Positions 50,238 to 61,537 of a stretch of 64,000 nt of DNA are shown in pieces. Where the stretch lies: positions 1 through 64,000 of the forward strand of contig NZ_JAJDWC010000089.1 of assembly GCF_022825805.1 (NCBI RefSeq), given 5' to 3'. The position numbers and the translations under genes are program-made. Numbering within the stretch: the first letter of the stretch is position 1; each line of letters opens with the position of its first letter. The DNA comes from Phaeobacter sp. (GTDB lineage Bacteria > Pseudomonadota > Alphaproteobacteria > Rhodobacterales > Rhodobacteraceae). The notes under the pieces were generated by a model, which did no database searches, was not told the origin of the DNA, and worked only from the letters and a program-made list of their open reading frames with translations.

Positions 50238-50432
50238 ATGAGCGATAGCACAGAAACATCCCAGGACGATCTTCCCCCCGCAGCACAGCGCGCGCTGGCA
50301 GAAGCCGCAGAACGCCGCAAAGCACGAGATGCGGAACAAGCCGCGCTGCCAAAAGAGCTCGGTGGCCGCGATGGCCTTGATCCGTCCCGCTACGGTGATT
50401 GGGAAAAGAAAGGCATCGCGATCGATTTTTGA
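50238..50432 (+). CDS. DUF1674 / succinate dehydrogenase assembly factor 4 (SDHAF4)-like protein
   Basis: C-terminal GGRDGLDPSRYGDWEKKGIAIDF signature. Confidence 0.88.
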   Translation: MSDSTETSQDDLPPAAQRALAEAAERRKARDAEQAALPKELGGRDGLDPSRYGDWEKKGIAIDF

Positions 50433-50551
50433 GGGATCGCTGATGCCTTCGACCTTGTTACATTCAGTCTTACGACAGGCCCCCTTGCAACAAGGCCCTC
50501 TGACACTCAGCTTCACCTAATCTCGCAAAAAAGGCGAACTTTCTGCTCGGA

Positions 50552-51373
50552 CTACAGACCGAGGACGTCCACCATATCATATTGCCCCGGCTCGCGTGAA
50601 AGCCCCCACATTGCGGCTTTGAGCGCGCCGCGCGCAAAAATTGCGCGGTCTGTTGCCAGGTGGCGCAAGACAATACGTTCGCCCTGACCTGCAAACAGAA
50701 CGTCATGTTCGCCCACGATGTCTCCGCCTCGAATGGCGCTGAAGCCGATATCACCGCGCTTGCGGGCACCGGTTATTCCGTCCCGACCACTGTCCGAGAC
50801 ATCAGCCAGCGCCACACCCCGGCCTTCTGCAGCAGCTTCACCAAGCATGAGAGCGGTGCCCGATGGCGCGTCGACTTTGTGGTGATGGTGCGCTTCGATC
50901 ACTTCGATATCGAAGTCCTCATCCAGCGCCGCCGCTACCTTTTTGGTCAACTGAACAAGCAGATTGACGCCCAGGCTCATATTGCCTGCGCGCACCTGCA
51001 CCGAATGGCGGGCGGCGGGTTCAAGTCTTGCGATTTGCGCATCGGTCATCCCGGTCGTGCCGATAACATGGACAGCACGCGCCTGCGCGGCCAGTTCTGC
51101 AAATGCAATCGTTGCCTCAGGCCCGGTGAAGTCGATCACCGCCTGCGCCTTCGAAAACGCCTCAAGAGCATCGTCGGTGACCACAACGCCCGCTGCACTC
51201 CCGCCCATAGCGACGCCGACATCCTGACCAACCCAATCGTGGCCTTCCCGCTCAACCGCGCCGACGAGGCGCACTGCTGGATGCTCCAGAATTGTCTGGA
51301 TCAACATTTGCCCCATCCGTCCGGATGCGCCTGTCACGACAATGCCTGGGGTGTCAGTTTTTGTCTCTGCCAT
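50552..51373 (-). CDS. dapB: 4-hydroxy-tetrahydrodipicolinate reductase
   Basis: [28 protein letters not shown] motifs. Confidence 0.96.
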   Translation of the reverse strand: MAETKTDTPGIVVTGASGRMGQMLIQTILEHPAVRLVGAVEREGHDWVGQDVGVAMGGSAAGVVVTDDALEAFSKAQAVIDFTGPEATIAFAELAAQARAVHVIGTTGMTDAQIARLEPAARHSVQVRAGNMSLGVNLLVQLTKKVAAALDEDFDIEVIEAHHHHKVDAPSGTALMLGEAAAEGRGVALADVSDSGRDGITGARKRGDIGFSAIRGGDIVGEHDVLFAGQGERIVLRHLATDRAIFARGALKAAMWGLSREPGQYDMVDVLGL

Positions 51374-51495
51374 CAGATCAGCCCTTGCTTACGGTCTGAG
51401 ATCTCCGGCCCTCAGGACCGGTTCTCTTTGCTGGAATCCTCCTACCGCTTTGCGCCACGCTTGGCAAAGGCCCGCTTTCATCATACATCGGAATT

Positions 51496-51891
51496 ATGGC
51501 TAAGAACAAACTTCACGAGGGCGCAGGCCCCTCACAGCGTCAGCTGCGCGTCGGCGAATTGGTACGCCGCGCTCTTTCGGAGATTTTTGCGCGCGGGGAT
51601 CTGCATGACCCTGATCTGAACCGTATGTCGATCACCGTGGGTGAGGTGCGGGTGACATCGGATCTGAGAATTGCAACCGCCTATGTCCTGCCCCTCGGCG
51701 GCAAGGGCAAAGACGAAACCCTGAAACTGATGGCCCGCAACAAGGGTGAGCTGCGTCGTATCATCGGCAAGAAACTGGGATTGAAGTTCACTCCAGAGCT
51801 GCGGTTCCAGTTGGATGAAACATTTGATCGGATGGACGATACCAGACGTATGCTGTCCCAGGACGCGGTGCGCCGCGATACGGACCAGTGA
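51496..51891 (+). CDS. rbfA: Ribosome-binding factor A
   Basis: [34 protein letters not shown]. Confidence 0.95.
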   Translation: MAKNKLHEGAGPSQRQLRVGELVRRALSEIFARGDLHDPDLNRMSITVGEVRVTSDLRIATAYVLPLGGKGKDETLKLMARNKGELRRIIGKKLGLKFTPELRFQLDETFDRMDDTRRMLSQDAVRRDTDQ

Positions 51892-52649
51892 TCCTGCGGG
51901 CGATGTTTGCGGGTCTTCTGACCGCTTGGGCCACGGCCGCGGCGGCAGTGGACTGCAAAGACATCGCCTATGAGGGAAACCGCTACACGGTCTGTGAAGC
52001 TGATTTGGCAACGGATGATCTGCGCTTGTTCCTTCGCGATAGTGCTGGGGAGGTTTACGGACATTTTTCCAGGCTAGAAGAAGATCTGCGCCAACAGGGA
52101 CTTGAGCTGCGCTTTGCCACAAATGCGGGCATGTATCACGCAGACCGGTCGCCGGTGGGCCTCTATCGTGAGACCGACAAGGACGAAATGCGCCTGATCA
52201 CAAATCCTGGGCCTGGCAATTTTGGCCTGCTGCCAAATGGTGTTTTCTGCATCTCGGAAAACAAGGCCCAGGTCATCGAAACGCTAGCGTTTCAATCCAC
52301 GTCGCCCGACTGCCAATATGCCACACAGTCAGGGCCGATGCTGGTGATTGATGGGGCCTTGCATCCGCGGTTCTTACCAGAGTCCACATCATTTTTTGTG
52401 CGAAACGGTGTAGGAACCAGCGCAGACGGCCAACGCGCCGTCTTTGTTATTTCCAGAAACGCGGTGAGCTTCCATCAATTTGGCAGCTTGTTTCGAGACA
52501 AGCTGATGCTTCCGAACGCGCTGTATTTTGACGGGAATATTTCTCGTCTGCACGCACCTGACATTGACCGCAGCGATGCCGGGTTCCGCATGGGTCCCAT
52601 CGTTGGCATCGTGGCCCCGCTTGATCACGGCTCAGACACCACCAATTGA
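51888..52649 (+). CDS. Phosphodiester glycosidase (NAGPA-domain-like) family protein
   Basis: GTG start overlapping rbfA stop (GTGA); [32 protein letters not shown] motifs. Confidence 0.85.
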   Translation: MILRAMFAGLLTAWATAAAAVDCKDIAYEGNRYTVCEADLATDDLRLFLRDSAGEVYGHFSRLEEDLRQQGLELRFATNAGMYHADRSPVGLYRETDKDEMRLITNPGPGNFGLLPNGVFCISENKAQVIETLAFQSTSPDCQYATQSGPMLVIDGALHPRFLPESTSFFVRNGVGTSADGQRAVFVISRNAVSFHQFGSLFRDKLMLPNALYFDGNISRLHAPDIDRSDAGFRMGPIVGIVAPLDHGSDTTN

Positions 52650-52751
52650 GGTGTGCGCTTAAGCGGCGAGCAGAGCCGCAACACATTGACAGGATCTTTC
52701 GACTCGGTTACCCGCCGGCCTCTCACACATAAGGATGCATCGGGGTACAGG

Positions 52752-53657
52752 ATGGGACGCAAGCGCAAGGGTCGCGATATTTCGGGTTGGTTGGTTGTCG
52801 ACAAACCTGCAGGCCTCACGTCCACGGCTGTCGTCAACAAAGTGCGTTGGGCATTTGATGCCAAAAAGGCAGGCCACGCCGGCACACTTGATCCCGAAGC
52901 CACGGGTGTCCTGGCTGTTGCGCTTGGCGAGGCAACAAAGACCGTCCCCTATATCACTGATGCGCTGAAAGCCTATACGTTCACCGTGCGCCTGGGCCAG
53001 GCCACCAATACGGATGACGCAGAAGGCGAAGTCATCGCAGAAAGCGACCTCCGCCCAAGCGATGAGGACATCAAAACCGCGTTGCTGCCGTTTCTCGGCG
53101 AAATTCAACAGGTCCCGCCAAAATTCTCTGCCGTCAAAATTGACGGTCAGCGCGCCTACAAACTGGCGCGCGACGGAGAAGAGGTTGAACTGGCCGCACG
53201 CCCCCTTTGGGTAGAAGAGCTTGTGTTGGTCGACCGACCGGATGACGACCACATCGTTCTCGAGATGACATGCGGGAAGGGTGGATATGTCCGCTCCATC
53301 GCACGGGATCTGGGCGAGGCTCTGGGCTGCCATGGCCATGTGAAATGCCTCCGGCGGATTTGGTCCGGTCCTTTCGAAGCCGAAGACGGTATCGGGCTGG
53401 ACGTTTTGGACAGCCTCGCCAAATCCACTGAGCTTGATGCCTATTTGCGCCCGCTGGAAGATGGGCTGGCGGACTTGCCAGAGCTGATCTGCACGGCTGA
53501 GGGCGCCAGCAAACTGCGCAACGGCAACCCTGGCATGGTCCTGGCCTCTGACGTGGAATACGGGGACGCCGCCTGGGCCTCGTTCGAGGGCAAGGCTGTC
53601 GCCGTCGGGCAATACCGATCTGGCCAGCTGCACCCCAGCCGAGTTTTCGTTGCGTGA
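52752..53657 (+). CDS. truB: tRNA pseudouridine(55) synthase
   Basis: [34 protein letters not shown] motifs; start at MGRKRKGRD. Confidence 0.96.
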   Translation: MGRKRKGRDISGWLVVDKPAGLTSTAVVNKVRWAFDAKKAGHAGTLDPEATGVLAVALGEATKTVPYITDALKAYTFTVRLGQATNTDDAEGEVIAESDLRPSDEDIKTALLPFLGEIQQVPPKFSAVKIDGQRAYKLARDGEEVELAARPLWVEELVLVDRPDDDHIVLEMTCGKGGYVRSIARDLGEALGCHGHVKCLRRIWSGPFEAEDGIGLDVLDSLAKSTELDAYLRPLEDGLADLPELICTAEGASKLRNGNPGMVLASDVEYGDAAWASFEGKAVAVGQYRSGQLHPSRVFVA

Positions 53658-53706
53658 TGTGGTTTCGGATTGACAGGTCGCTGTCGATCCTGCACCGGCT
53701 GACGGT

Positions 53707-54231
53707 ATGATCACTCGCACCCACACCAAAGGTGATGCACCATCAACCGCCGTCTATTCCGACTGTGGCCAGTACCGGTACAGCCTGACCCGGATTTGGG
53801 ACAATACGGGCAAAACAGTCATGTTCGTCATGTTGAACCCCTCGACAGCGACTGAAGTGCAAAATGATCCCACCATCGAACGGTGTGAACGGCGCGCCCG
53901 TGCGCTTGGCTTTGGTGGATTTAGAGCGACCAATATCTTTGCCTTCCGCGCCACCGATCCGCGCGACATGCGCGCTGCAAAGGATCCGGAGGGGCCCGAC
54001 AATGGCGCCATTTTGATTGATGGGCTCGATTGGGCGGATATGGTGATCTGCGCCTGGGGCACCCATGGAGCCTATCGCGACCAGGGTCCAAAAACGGAGC
54101 AGAGATTCCGCCAAACGGACAAGCAGTTGTTTCATCTGGGGCTGAGCAAAGCTGGCCACCCCAAACACCCCCTGTATATCCGGTACAGCCAACAACCGCA
54201 GCTCTGGCTGCCTGCTGCCCAATCCACTTAG
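53707..54231 (+). CDS. DUF1643 domain protein
   Basis: FVMLNPSTATEVQNDPTIERCERRARALGFGGFRATNIFAFRATDP. Confidence 0.88.
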   Translation: MITRTHTKGDAPSTAVYSDCGQYRYSLTRIWDNTGKTVMFVMLNPSTATEVQNDPTIERCERRARALGFGGFRATNIFAFRATDPRDMRAAKDPEGPDNGAILIDGLDWADMVICAWGTHGAYRDQGPKTEQRFRQTDKQLFHLGLSKAGHPKHPLYIRYSQQPQLWLPAAQST

Positions 54232-54337
54232 GCCCTGTCTGAACAGTCATCATTTGATAACCAATGTTCATGCTTTGTTTTGATTGCAACTTTGGCGTGT
54301 GACATATTGTTAGCCTGTATGGTTGTGAGGTGCCGCA

Positions 54338-55369
54338 ATGTTGATGCTGGCTGCACTGCTTGGCGCTGCCGTGGTTGGCAGTGTCATTTTGGTCGATGAC
54401 GACGCTGACAACGATCAGCCCGACGGCGCAGAAGGCGACGCCGTCACGCCTTCCTCTTCCTCCGTGGGCGAAACCGATATCGCGCCTCTGGACAACCTGC
54501 TGCAATCTGGTGAGGAGACCTCCGATTTCATGGCCGGCAGCGATGGTGATGACACACTCGCCGGATTGGGCGGCAACGACCAACTGAACGGATACGGCGG
54601 CGATGACCTGCTCCGCGGCGGACAGGATGTTGACCAACTCTTTGGTGGGGCCGGTGATGACACGCTATCGGGCGGGTCCGACAGCGATCAATTGCATGGC
54701 AATGACGGGTCTGATCTGCTGCGGGGCGATGGTGGAGACGACACGCTATATGGCCATTTTGGTGATGATCTGCTGCAGGGCGGCGATGGGGCAGATGTGC
54801 TTCATGGGGGCGCGGGACAGGATGACCTAACAGGTGGCGCGCAAGGTGATGCGTTGCACGGCAACGATGGCAACGATCACTTAACCGGCGGACAGGGAGA
54901 GGACACTCTGTTCGGGGGCAGCGGAGACGACAAGCTACATGGCGATGATGGGGTTGGTGAGGTCGACTTTTTAAATGGCGGGGACGGCGCGGATACTCTG
55001 CTTGCAGGGGAAGGCGACATTCTAACCGGGGGCGACGGGGCAGATACCTTTGTCTTGCCCAATTTGTCTGTGACATCGCAACTGGCCCAAATTCCAGCAG
55101 ACACCACCAGTCCTGCAACCATTGAGGTGACCGATTTTACCCGCGGCAGTGATCAATTGGTTCTTGTCCTTGACGATATGCCCGACGTTGACGGTGCCAC
55201 CGAAAAACCCGCGGTCGAGATTTCTACAACCGAAGGAAACAGCTCTGCGCATTTGGTGACGATAGACGGGCTGCCTATTGTGCGGATCACCGGCCCGGAT
55301 GACCTGCTGCCAGATGACATTCGCCTGATCGGGCCAGAGGAGGCACGTAGCCTCGGCCTTCTCACCTGA
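54338..55369 (+). CDS. RTX/hemolysin-type calcium-binding repeat protein with N-terminal TM segment
   Basis: N-terminal MLMLAALLGAAVVGSVILV; multiple GGxGxDxLxG repeats. Confidence 0.9.
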   Translation: MLMLAALLGAAVVGSVILVDDDADNDQPDGAEGDAVTPSSSSVGETDIAPLDNLLQSGEETSDFMAGSDGDDTLAGLGGNDQLNGYGGDDLLRGGQDVDQLFGGAGDDTLSGGSDSDQLHGNDGSDLLRGDGGDDTLYGHFGDDLLQGGDGADVLHGGAGQDDLTGGAQGDALHGNDGNDHLTGGQGEDTLFGGSGDDKLHGDDGVGEVDFLNGGDGADTLLAGEGDILTGGDGADTFVLPNLSVTSQLAQIPADTTSPATIEVTDFTRGSDQLVLVLDDMPDVDGATEKPAVEISTTEGNSSAHLVTIDGLPIVRITGPDDLLPDDIRLIGPEEARSLGLLT

Positions 55370-55567
55370 CCGGTTGTCTACTGTTTCCCATCCTACGCGG
55401 CCCTTGAGTTTTCTTTTGCCATTTCGGCAGAATCTCCCTATACGCAGCCTCTGTCTTGTTCTGTTGTGGTCAGTTTGGCCTTGGGCAGACCTATGACACC
55501 TCCATGGGCCTGTGCTGGACGACATCCCGGCCTGCGCCATCCACTCTAGACACTTAAGGAGACCCCG

Positions 55568-55837
55568 ATGTCGATCACTGCTGAAGAAAAAGCACGCCTG
55601 ATGAAAGAATTCGCGACCAAAGAGGGCGATACCGGTTCCCCGGAAGTCCAGGTTGCGATCCTGACCTCGCGCATCAACACCCTGACCGAGCACTTCAAAA
55701 CCCACAAGAAAGACAATCACGGTCGCCGTGGTCTTCTGAAGATGGTTGCTCAGCGTCGTAAGCTGTTGGACTACACCAAAGCCAAAGACGTCGCTCGCTA
55801 TCAGGACCTGATCAAGCGTCTGGGCATCCGTCGCTAA
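55568..55837 (+). CDS. rpsO: 30S ribosomal protein S15
   Basis: [50 protein letters not shown]. Confidence 0.98.
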   Translation: MSITAEEKARLMKEFATKEGDTGSPEVQVAILTSRINTLTEHFKTHKKDNHGRRGLLKMVAQRRKLLDYTKAKDVARYQDLIKRLGIRR

Positions 55838-55860
55838 TTTTGTGACATTGCCAGAATTTG

Positions 55861-55894
55861 AAACGCCCGCATGTTGGATGCGGGCGTTTTTCGT
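55861..55894 (+). terminator. Intrinsic terminator downstream of rpsO
   Basis: AAACGCCCGCAT-GTTGG-ATGCGGGCGTTTTTCG. Confidence 0.92.
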
Positions 55895-55910
55895 TTTTGG
55901 TCTTCGCGAT

Positions 55911-57503
55911 TTATGCGGCGCTGCTGGTCGCCATTTCGCCCATCGGTTGGTCCACCTCATCCAAGGACAAACCGAGCTGGACAAAGATGTCCAGTTTCCG
56001 CGCAGCAAAAGACTGCGCCCGCGCCTGAAGAACCGCCAAATTTTCCTCTGCCGTTTCAAGCGTGCGACCGTCTTGCTCCATACGCTGCCCCTGAGGCGCC
56101 AGGATTTGCCACACAAAGGCGGCCCAGGCAGCGGGTGTTTCGTGCCCCTCATGACGCGCGAGCAGGAACAGCTGCTCCAGCCGGTTCACCTCAATGCCGC
56201 CACCCGTAACCGGAGAGGCAAGAAAGCGCAGTTGATCAAGCTCTTCCGCGCGGTTGCAAACCGCCAGATTGAACCGACGACAGGCTTCCCGAGCTCTATG
56301 CGCTTTGTCCGCAGGTAAACAAGGCGCGATAGACTTTGCACCGATCAAGATAGAAATCATCTTTGTGATTTGGGCCCAGGTCATATGTCCGAAAACGCCA
56401 TTTGCCATCAACTCGTGGAGCGTTGCCGGTCCACCGGCAAGAGCTTTTAGGAACGCATCATATTCCATGTCGCTCATGTCGATGGCCGTCCCCCGCCATT
56501 CAGGCTTGATCGGACCATGGGTGTATCGGCGGGTCAATGTGAACGCGGTTTTGAACCACCCGGCGACAGCGCCACGCTCGGTCTGCGGCGCTTTGCCTCG
56601 GATAAACAAATCCGTGCGAAACTGCTCCGCGTGCATCAGATCTCCGATCACCTCTCGCCGGATCGGATCAGGCTCTTTGCTCAAAACCGCCAACTGAGCT
56701 TCGGTGAAGCAAAGATCTTCGAAATTGTCGATGATGTTGGAAGAGCCCACAAAATCCAATTTGGCACCTGCCATTTTTGCGGCCAGGTCTGAAAAATGAA
56801 ACGGGGTCCAATCGCGGTTGAAGAATTCATGCGCCAGATATTGACGAGACATCGTCCGCATACTGCGCAGCCGCGTTGCTTCATGCGGGTTCTGCGTGAA
56901 AAAATGGGCCCCGGCCTCTCGCAGGGTTTCCGCATATTCGAGCGCATCGTCGATACGCTGTTCCAGAGGTCCACTCCCATTTGCCGCATGGTCGGTCAGA
57001 AGCTGTCGCAGCGGCATTGCCCCGGCCCAACCGGGCTGGCTGTTGTAACTGACATAAACTAAACCACCTGGTTTCAGCCTTTGAGAGATAAAATTGACGA
57101 TGTGGTTCTGGTTCTCCTCCGACACCCAGCTCATCACCCCGTGCAGTGTGATAATATCGAACATCTCCGGCAGGCCGGCAGCATCGCCAAAATCGTCAAA
57201 AGAACGTTCATAAAACGTGACATTCGGGAGATCCGCCTCTTTGGCCAGCAGGCGGGCACCGGCGATATGCGACGGATTAAAATCCATAGCATGCACATCG
57301 ATATGCGGATTGGAGGCGGCAACAATGTTGGCTGTAAACCCATGCCCGCAACCCAGCTCACAATATGTCAGCTGCGCTTCATCCAATCCGTGGCGCTGGC
57401 CCTGGGCAAGCGTTGCCAAAGCCATACGGGTGGGGGTCATGTCGTGGAAAAAATCGGATGTGTAGTCTAGTTCGGCGACATAGCCGCTGGTCCAATCGTT
57501 CAT
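55911..57503 (-). CDS. Class I SAM methyltransferase with C-terminal methyltransferase regulatory domain
   Basis: YCELGCGHGFTANIVAASNPHIDVHAMDFNP SAM motif; long C-terminal region consistent with MethyTransf_Reg family. Confidence 0.85.
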   Translation of the reverse strand: MNDWTSGYVAELDYTSDFFHDMTPTRMALATLAQGQRHGLDEAQLTYCELGCGHGFTANIVAASNPHIDVHAMDFNPSHIAGARLLAKEADLPNVTFYERSFDDFGDAAGLPEMFDIITLHGVMSWVSEENQNHIVNFISQRLKPGGLVYVSYNSQPGWAGAMPLRQLLTDHAANGSGPLEQRIDDALEYAETLREAGAHFFTQNPHEATRLRSMRTMSRQYLAHEFFNRDWTPFHFSDLAAKMAGAKLDFVGSSNIIDNFEDLCFTEAQLAVLSKEPDPIRREVIGDLMHAEQFRTDLFIRGKAPQTERGAVAGWFKTAFTLTRRYTHGPIKPEWRGTAIDMSDMEYDAFLKALAGGPATLHELMANGVFGHMTWAQITKMISILIGAKSIAPCLPADKAHRAREACRRFNLAVCNRAEELDQLRFLASPVTGGGIEVNRLEQLFLLARHEGHETPAAWAAFVWQILAPQGQRMEQDGRTLETAEENLAVLQARAQSFAARKLDIFVQLGLSLDEVDQPMGEMATSSAA

Positions 57504-57816
57504 TTAGCACCTTCTGCTGCAACTGACGGGTTCTGCCCGTTTCGCCAGCACAATTGCGAAAACTACTGACGATCAGGTTAACAACGCCGCGGTGTTTGCC
57601 GTCACAATCAAGACCCCGCAAACCGCTGTGCCGTCTGGCTGGACCACGCGTCTTCCCCTTTCAATCTGTGGAAATTTCATGTAAGCGCGCCCTATCTGAG
57701 ACGATGTGCTCAGGCCCCGGCACGCGAAGAAAGATAGATGGGGCCGGCGGCAATGGGGCCGCCACGCAAACGGGAGACCCGGAGGGCCGGGAGCGCTCCC
57801 TTTTAGGATACGACAG

Positions 57817-59958
57817 ATGTTTAACGTAACTAAGAAATCGATGCAGTGGGGCGAAGAAACGCTCACGCTGGAGACCGGCAAGGTCGCCCGTCAGGCAGAT
57901 GGCACCGTGATTGCCACCCTGGGCGAGACCTCGGTTATGGCAAACGTGACTTTTGCCAAGGAACAAAAGCCTGGTCAGGACTTCTTCCCGCTGACCGTCC
58001 ACTACCAAGAGAAATACTACGCTGCGGGCAAAGTCCCCGGTGGCTTCTTCAAGCGTGAAGCCCGCCCGACCGAAAAAGAGACCCTGACCGCACGTCTGAT
58101 CGACCGTCCGATCCGTCCGCTGTTCGTCCCTGGCTTCAAAAACGAAGTTCTGGTGATGTGTACCGTCCTGAGCCACGACCTGGTCAACGATCCGGACATC
58201 GTTGCGATGATCGCCGCCTCTGCCGCACTGACCATCTCTGGTGCGCCATTCATGGGCCCGATTGCCGGTGCGCGCGTTGGCTTCACCGATGGTGAGTATG
58301 TGCTGAACCCGACGGTTGATGACATGCAGGATCTGCGTCTCAACCCAGAGCAGCGTTTGGATCTGGTTGTTGCCGGCACCAAAAACGCCGTGATGATGGT
58401 TGAATCGGAAGCCTATGAGCTGACCGAAGCAGAGATGCTGGGTGCGGTGAACTTCGCACATGAGCAGATCCAGCCGGTGATCGACCTGATCATCTCGCTG
58501 GCTGAAGAAGCTGCAAAAGAACCGTTTGACTTCCAGGCGCCGGACTATTCCGACCTGTATGACGCGGTGAAAGCTGCTGGCGAAACCGAAATGCGTGCAG
58601 CTTTTGCAATCACAGACAAGCAAGAGCGCACCGCAGCCGTGTCCGCTGCCCGCGAAACCATCAAAGCCGCTCTGAGCGAAGAGCAGCTGGGTGACGCGAA
58701 CCTCGGTTCTGCGATGAAGAAACTGGAAGCCGGCATTCTGCGCGGTGATGTTGTCAAAGGCGGCAAGCGCATCGACGGCCGTGACACCACAACCGTCCGT
58801 CAGATCGTTGCCGAAACCGGCATGCTGCCGCGCACCCACGGCTCCTCCTTGTTCACCCGTGGTGAAACACAGGCGCTGGCCGTGACCACGCTTGGCACCG
58901 GTGATGACGAACAGTTCATCGACGCGCTGCACGGCAATTTCAAATCGAACTTCCTGCTGCACTACAACTTCCCTCCCTATTCCGTTGGTGAAGTTGGTCG
59001 TGTCGGTTCTCCGGGTCGTCGTGAAATCGGCCACGGCAAACTGGCATGGCGCGCGCTGCAGGCGGTTCTGCCTGCGCCGACTGATTTCCCCTACACCGTT
59101 CGCGTGGTGTCTGAGATCACCGAATCCAATGGCTCCTCCTCGATGGCGTCGGTCTGCGGTGGTTCGCTGTCCATGATGGACGCCGGCGTTCCGCTGAAAG
59201 CACCGGTTGCCGGTGTGGCCATGGGTCTGATCCTGGAAGAAGACGGCTCCTATGCGATCCTGTCCGACATCCTCGGCGACGAAGATCACCTTGGTGATAT
59301 GGACTTCAAAGTGGCGGGTACCGAAAACGGCATCACCTCGCTGCAGATGGACATCAAGGTTGCAGGCATCACACCTGAAATCATGGAGAAAGCCCTGGCT
59401 CAGGCCAAGGACGGCCGCCTGCATATCCTCGGCGAGATGGGCAAAGCTCTGTCGGAAACCAATGCGTTCTCCGTGCACGCGCCTCGCATCGAGACCATGC
59501 AGATCCCGACCGACAAAATCCGTGAAGTGATCGGCTCCGGCGGCAAAGTGATCCGCGAGATCGTGGAAACCTCTGGTGCAAAAGTCGACATCAACGACGA
59601 CGGCGTGATCAAAATCGCTTCTGCCGATGGCACTGCGATCCAGAAGGCCTATGACATGATCCATTCGATCGTGGCAGAGCCGGAAGAAGGCGCCGTCTAC
59701 ACCGGCAAGGTCGTTAAGATCGTTGATTTCGGTGCGTTCGTGAACTTCTTTGGCAAGCGCGACGGCCTGGTGCACGTGTCCCAGATCGAAAACCGCCGAC
59801 TGAACCATCCTTCGGACGTGCTGAAGGAAGGCCAGGAAGTGAAAGTGAAGCTGCTGGGCTTTGACGATCGCGGCAAGGTGCGCCTGTCCATGAAGGTTGT
59901 GGATCAGGAAACCGGCGAAGAGATCAAAGCCGAAAAGAAAGAAGAGACCGCCGACTGA
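57817..59958 (+). CDS. pnp: Polyribonucleotide nucleotidyltransferase
   Basis: RNase PH-like domains, [14 protein letters not shown]1 [15 protein letters not shown]; start at [12 protein letters not shown]. Confidence 0.98.
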   Translation: MFNVTKKSMQWGEETLTLETGKVARQADGTVIATLGETSVMANVTFAKEQKPGQDFFPLTVHYQEKYYAAGKVPGGFFKREARPTEKETLTARLIDRPIRPLFVPGFKNEVLVMCTVLSHDLVNDPDIVAMIAASAALTISGAPFMGPIAGARVGFTDGEYVLNPTVDDMQDLRLNPEQRLDLVVAGTKNAVMMVESEAYELTEAEMLGAVNFAHEQIQPVIDLIISLAEEAAKEPFDFQAPDYSDLYDAVKAAGETEMRAAFAITDKQERTAAVSAARETIKAALSEEQLGDANLGSAMKKLEAGILRGDVVKGGKRIDGRDTTTVRQIVAETGMLPRTHGSSLFTRGETQALAVTTLGTGDDEQFIDALHGNFKSNFLLHYNFPPYSVGEVGRVGSPGRREIGHGKLAWRALQAVLPAPTDFPYTVRVVSEITESNGSSSMASVCGGSLSMMDAGVPLKAPVAGVAMGLILEEDGSYAILSDILGDEDHLGDMDFKVAGTENGITSLQMDIKVAGITPEIMEKALAQAKDGRLHILGEMGKALSETNAFSVHAPRIETMQIPTDKIREVIGSGGKVIREIVETSGAKVDINDDGVIKIASADGTAIQKAYDMIHSIVAEPEEGAVYTGKVVKIVDFGAFVNFFGKRDGLVHVSQIENRRLNHPSDVLKEGQEVKVKLLGFDDRGKVRLSMKVVDQETGEEIKAEKKEETAD

Positions 59959-59982
59959 TACCAGTCGCTCTTCAATAAAACG

Positions 59983-60010
59983 AAACCCCGCCTATTGGGC
60001 GGGGTTTTTC
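59983..60010 (+). terminator. Intrinsic terminator downstream of pnp
   Basis: AAACCCCGCC / GGCGGGGTTTTTC hairpin. Confidence 0.92.
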
Positions 60011-60065
60011 ATTGGGGCCTTGCCGCCCTCTTTCTTGTTGGGCTCTCTGCCGATAGATCTACGTC

Positions 60066-60779
60066 ATGCGGTCTTACATCATTCATATGCAGGGCAATCA
60101 GGCCCGTGCGGCCAACGTGGCGCAACTGCTCGACAGATTGCCACAGGCGCAGGTCGTTGATGCAGTCAACGGGCGTGATGTGGTGGCCAAAGGTCAAGTC
60201 AACTGTAGACAGGGTGACCTTCATGTCCCGCACTATCCCTTTGCCCTGAGCCCCGGAGAGATTGGCTGCTTTCTCTCGCATCGCAAATGCTGGGAGATGA
60301 TTGCCAACGGTGATGATGCCTTCGGGCTGATCGTTGAAGACGACATGGTGCCCGATGACACATTATGGCCGTCGGCGATGGAGTTGGTGCATCAACATGC
60401 CGGGCCCGATCACATGATCCGTTTGCCCGCCAAGAACCGTGAAAAGCCGCAAAGCCTCGTGGCGAGCCACGGTGGCACCTGTCTTTTCCTGCCTAAAAGA
60501 ATTGGACTGCAGACCGTTGCACAGGTGATCGGGAGGCATGCGGCACGGCATCTGCTGGCCGCCAGTGAAACCCTCGATCGCCCGGTCGACACGTTCCTGC
60601 AGATGCATTGGATCCATGGCCAGACGGTTCACACTCTATACCCCAACGGGGTTTCGGAAGAGACCGATGCGCTCGGCGGCTCAACCATTCAATCACGCCC
60701 AACAGGCGGTAAGCTGGCACGAGAAATAAAGCGTGCGATTTATCGCACGCAGGTTGCCCTGCGACCGCAACGCCCGTGA
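60066..60779 (+). CDS. Glycosyltransferase family 25 (LPS biosynthesis-type)
   Basis: LSPGEIGCFLSHRKCWEMI and GLIVEDDMV motifs. Confidence 0.88.
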   Translation: MRSYIIHMQGNQARAANVAQLLDRLPQAQVVDAVNGRDVVAKGQVNCRQGDLHVPHYPFALSPGEIGCFLSHRKCWEMIANGDDAFGLIVEDDMVPDDTLWPSAMELVHQHAGPDHMIRLPAKNREKPQSLVASHGGTCLFLPKRIGLQTVAQVIGRHAARHLLAASETLDRPVDTFLQMHWIHGQTVHTLYPNGVSEETDALGGSTIQSRPTGGKLAREIKRAIYRTQVALRPQRP

Positions 60780-60886
60780 ACACGGCAATTTTGGTAAACA
60801 AACAATGGATGCCAGCGGTCCATGCGGAGGACAAAAGGCGTGAGCGGTAAGGAGCCAACTGACCCCTTACCGATATCATAGCGTGA

Positions 60887-61537
60887 TTATTCCGGCGCCT
60901 TGGTTTTGCGCAGGTAGGGAAAGATGGTTTCGAACTCACCAAACTTTGCCTTGGCATCTTCGTTCGACACGGTGGGAGGAATGATGACATCTTCGCCTGG
61001 AACCCAGTTCGCAGGTGTTGCGACGCCCTTACCGGACATCTGCAAGCCATCCAGCGCGCGCAAGATCTCCGCAAAGTTGCGGCCGACCGTCATTGGATAG
61101 GTCATCGACAATTTCAGCTGCTTGTCAGGTCCGATGATAAAGACCGAGCGCACAGTTGCACTGTCTGCAGGTGTGCGACCGTCCGGCAGATAGGCCTCGG
61201 CAGGCAACATGTCGAACGCTTTGGAAACCGCCAGCCCATCATCCGCGATGATCGGAAAGCCCGCAGGCGTCCCGGCGAAGGTCTCGATGTCACCTTTCCA
61301 TTTCTTGTGATCCTCCACACCGTCTACGGACACGCCGATGACTTTGGTATTCCGCGCAGCCCATTCATCGGCCAATTGTGCAACGGCGCCAAACTCGGTC
61401 GTGCAGACAGGGGTGAAGTCTTTGGGGTGAGAAAACAGGATCGCCCAGCTGTCGCCGATCCAGTCATGGAAAGAAATGGTGCCGTGATCGGTGTCGGCGG
61501 TGAAATCCGGAACCACATCATTGATACGCAAACCCAT
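60887..61537 (-). CDS. Peroxiredoxin (1-Cys/Prx6-like)
   Basis: FSHPKDFTPVCTTEFGA active site; C-terminal VIIPPTVSNEDAKAKF. Confidence 0.93.
   Translation of the reverse strand: MGLRINDVVPDFTADTDHGTISFHDWIGDSWAILFSHPKDFTPVCTTEFGAVAQLADEWAARNTKVIGVSVDGVEDHKKWKGDIETFAGTPAGFPIIADDGLAVSKAFDMLPAEAYLPDGRTPADSATVRSVFIIGPDKQLKLSMTYPMTVGRNFAEILRALDGLQMSGKGVATPANWVPGEDVIIPPTVSNEDAKAKFGEFETIFPYLRKTKAPE

Noticed and set aside
54540-55060. Possible non-coding tandem repeat array or CRISPR-like repeats
   Set aside because: The periodicity is explained by RTX nonapeptide-coding repeats in frame; there are no unique spacers between identical repeats.
54528-55118. Minus-strand ORF rich in His/Pro/Arg over the RTX gene
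   Set aside because: Reverse complement of glycine/aspartate repeats, a compositional artefact.
57661-59808. 715-aa minus-strand ORF
   Set aside because: Fully antisense to pnp, which has unmistakable domains; long antisense frames are expected in high-GC coding DNA.
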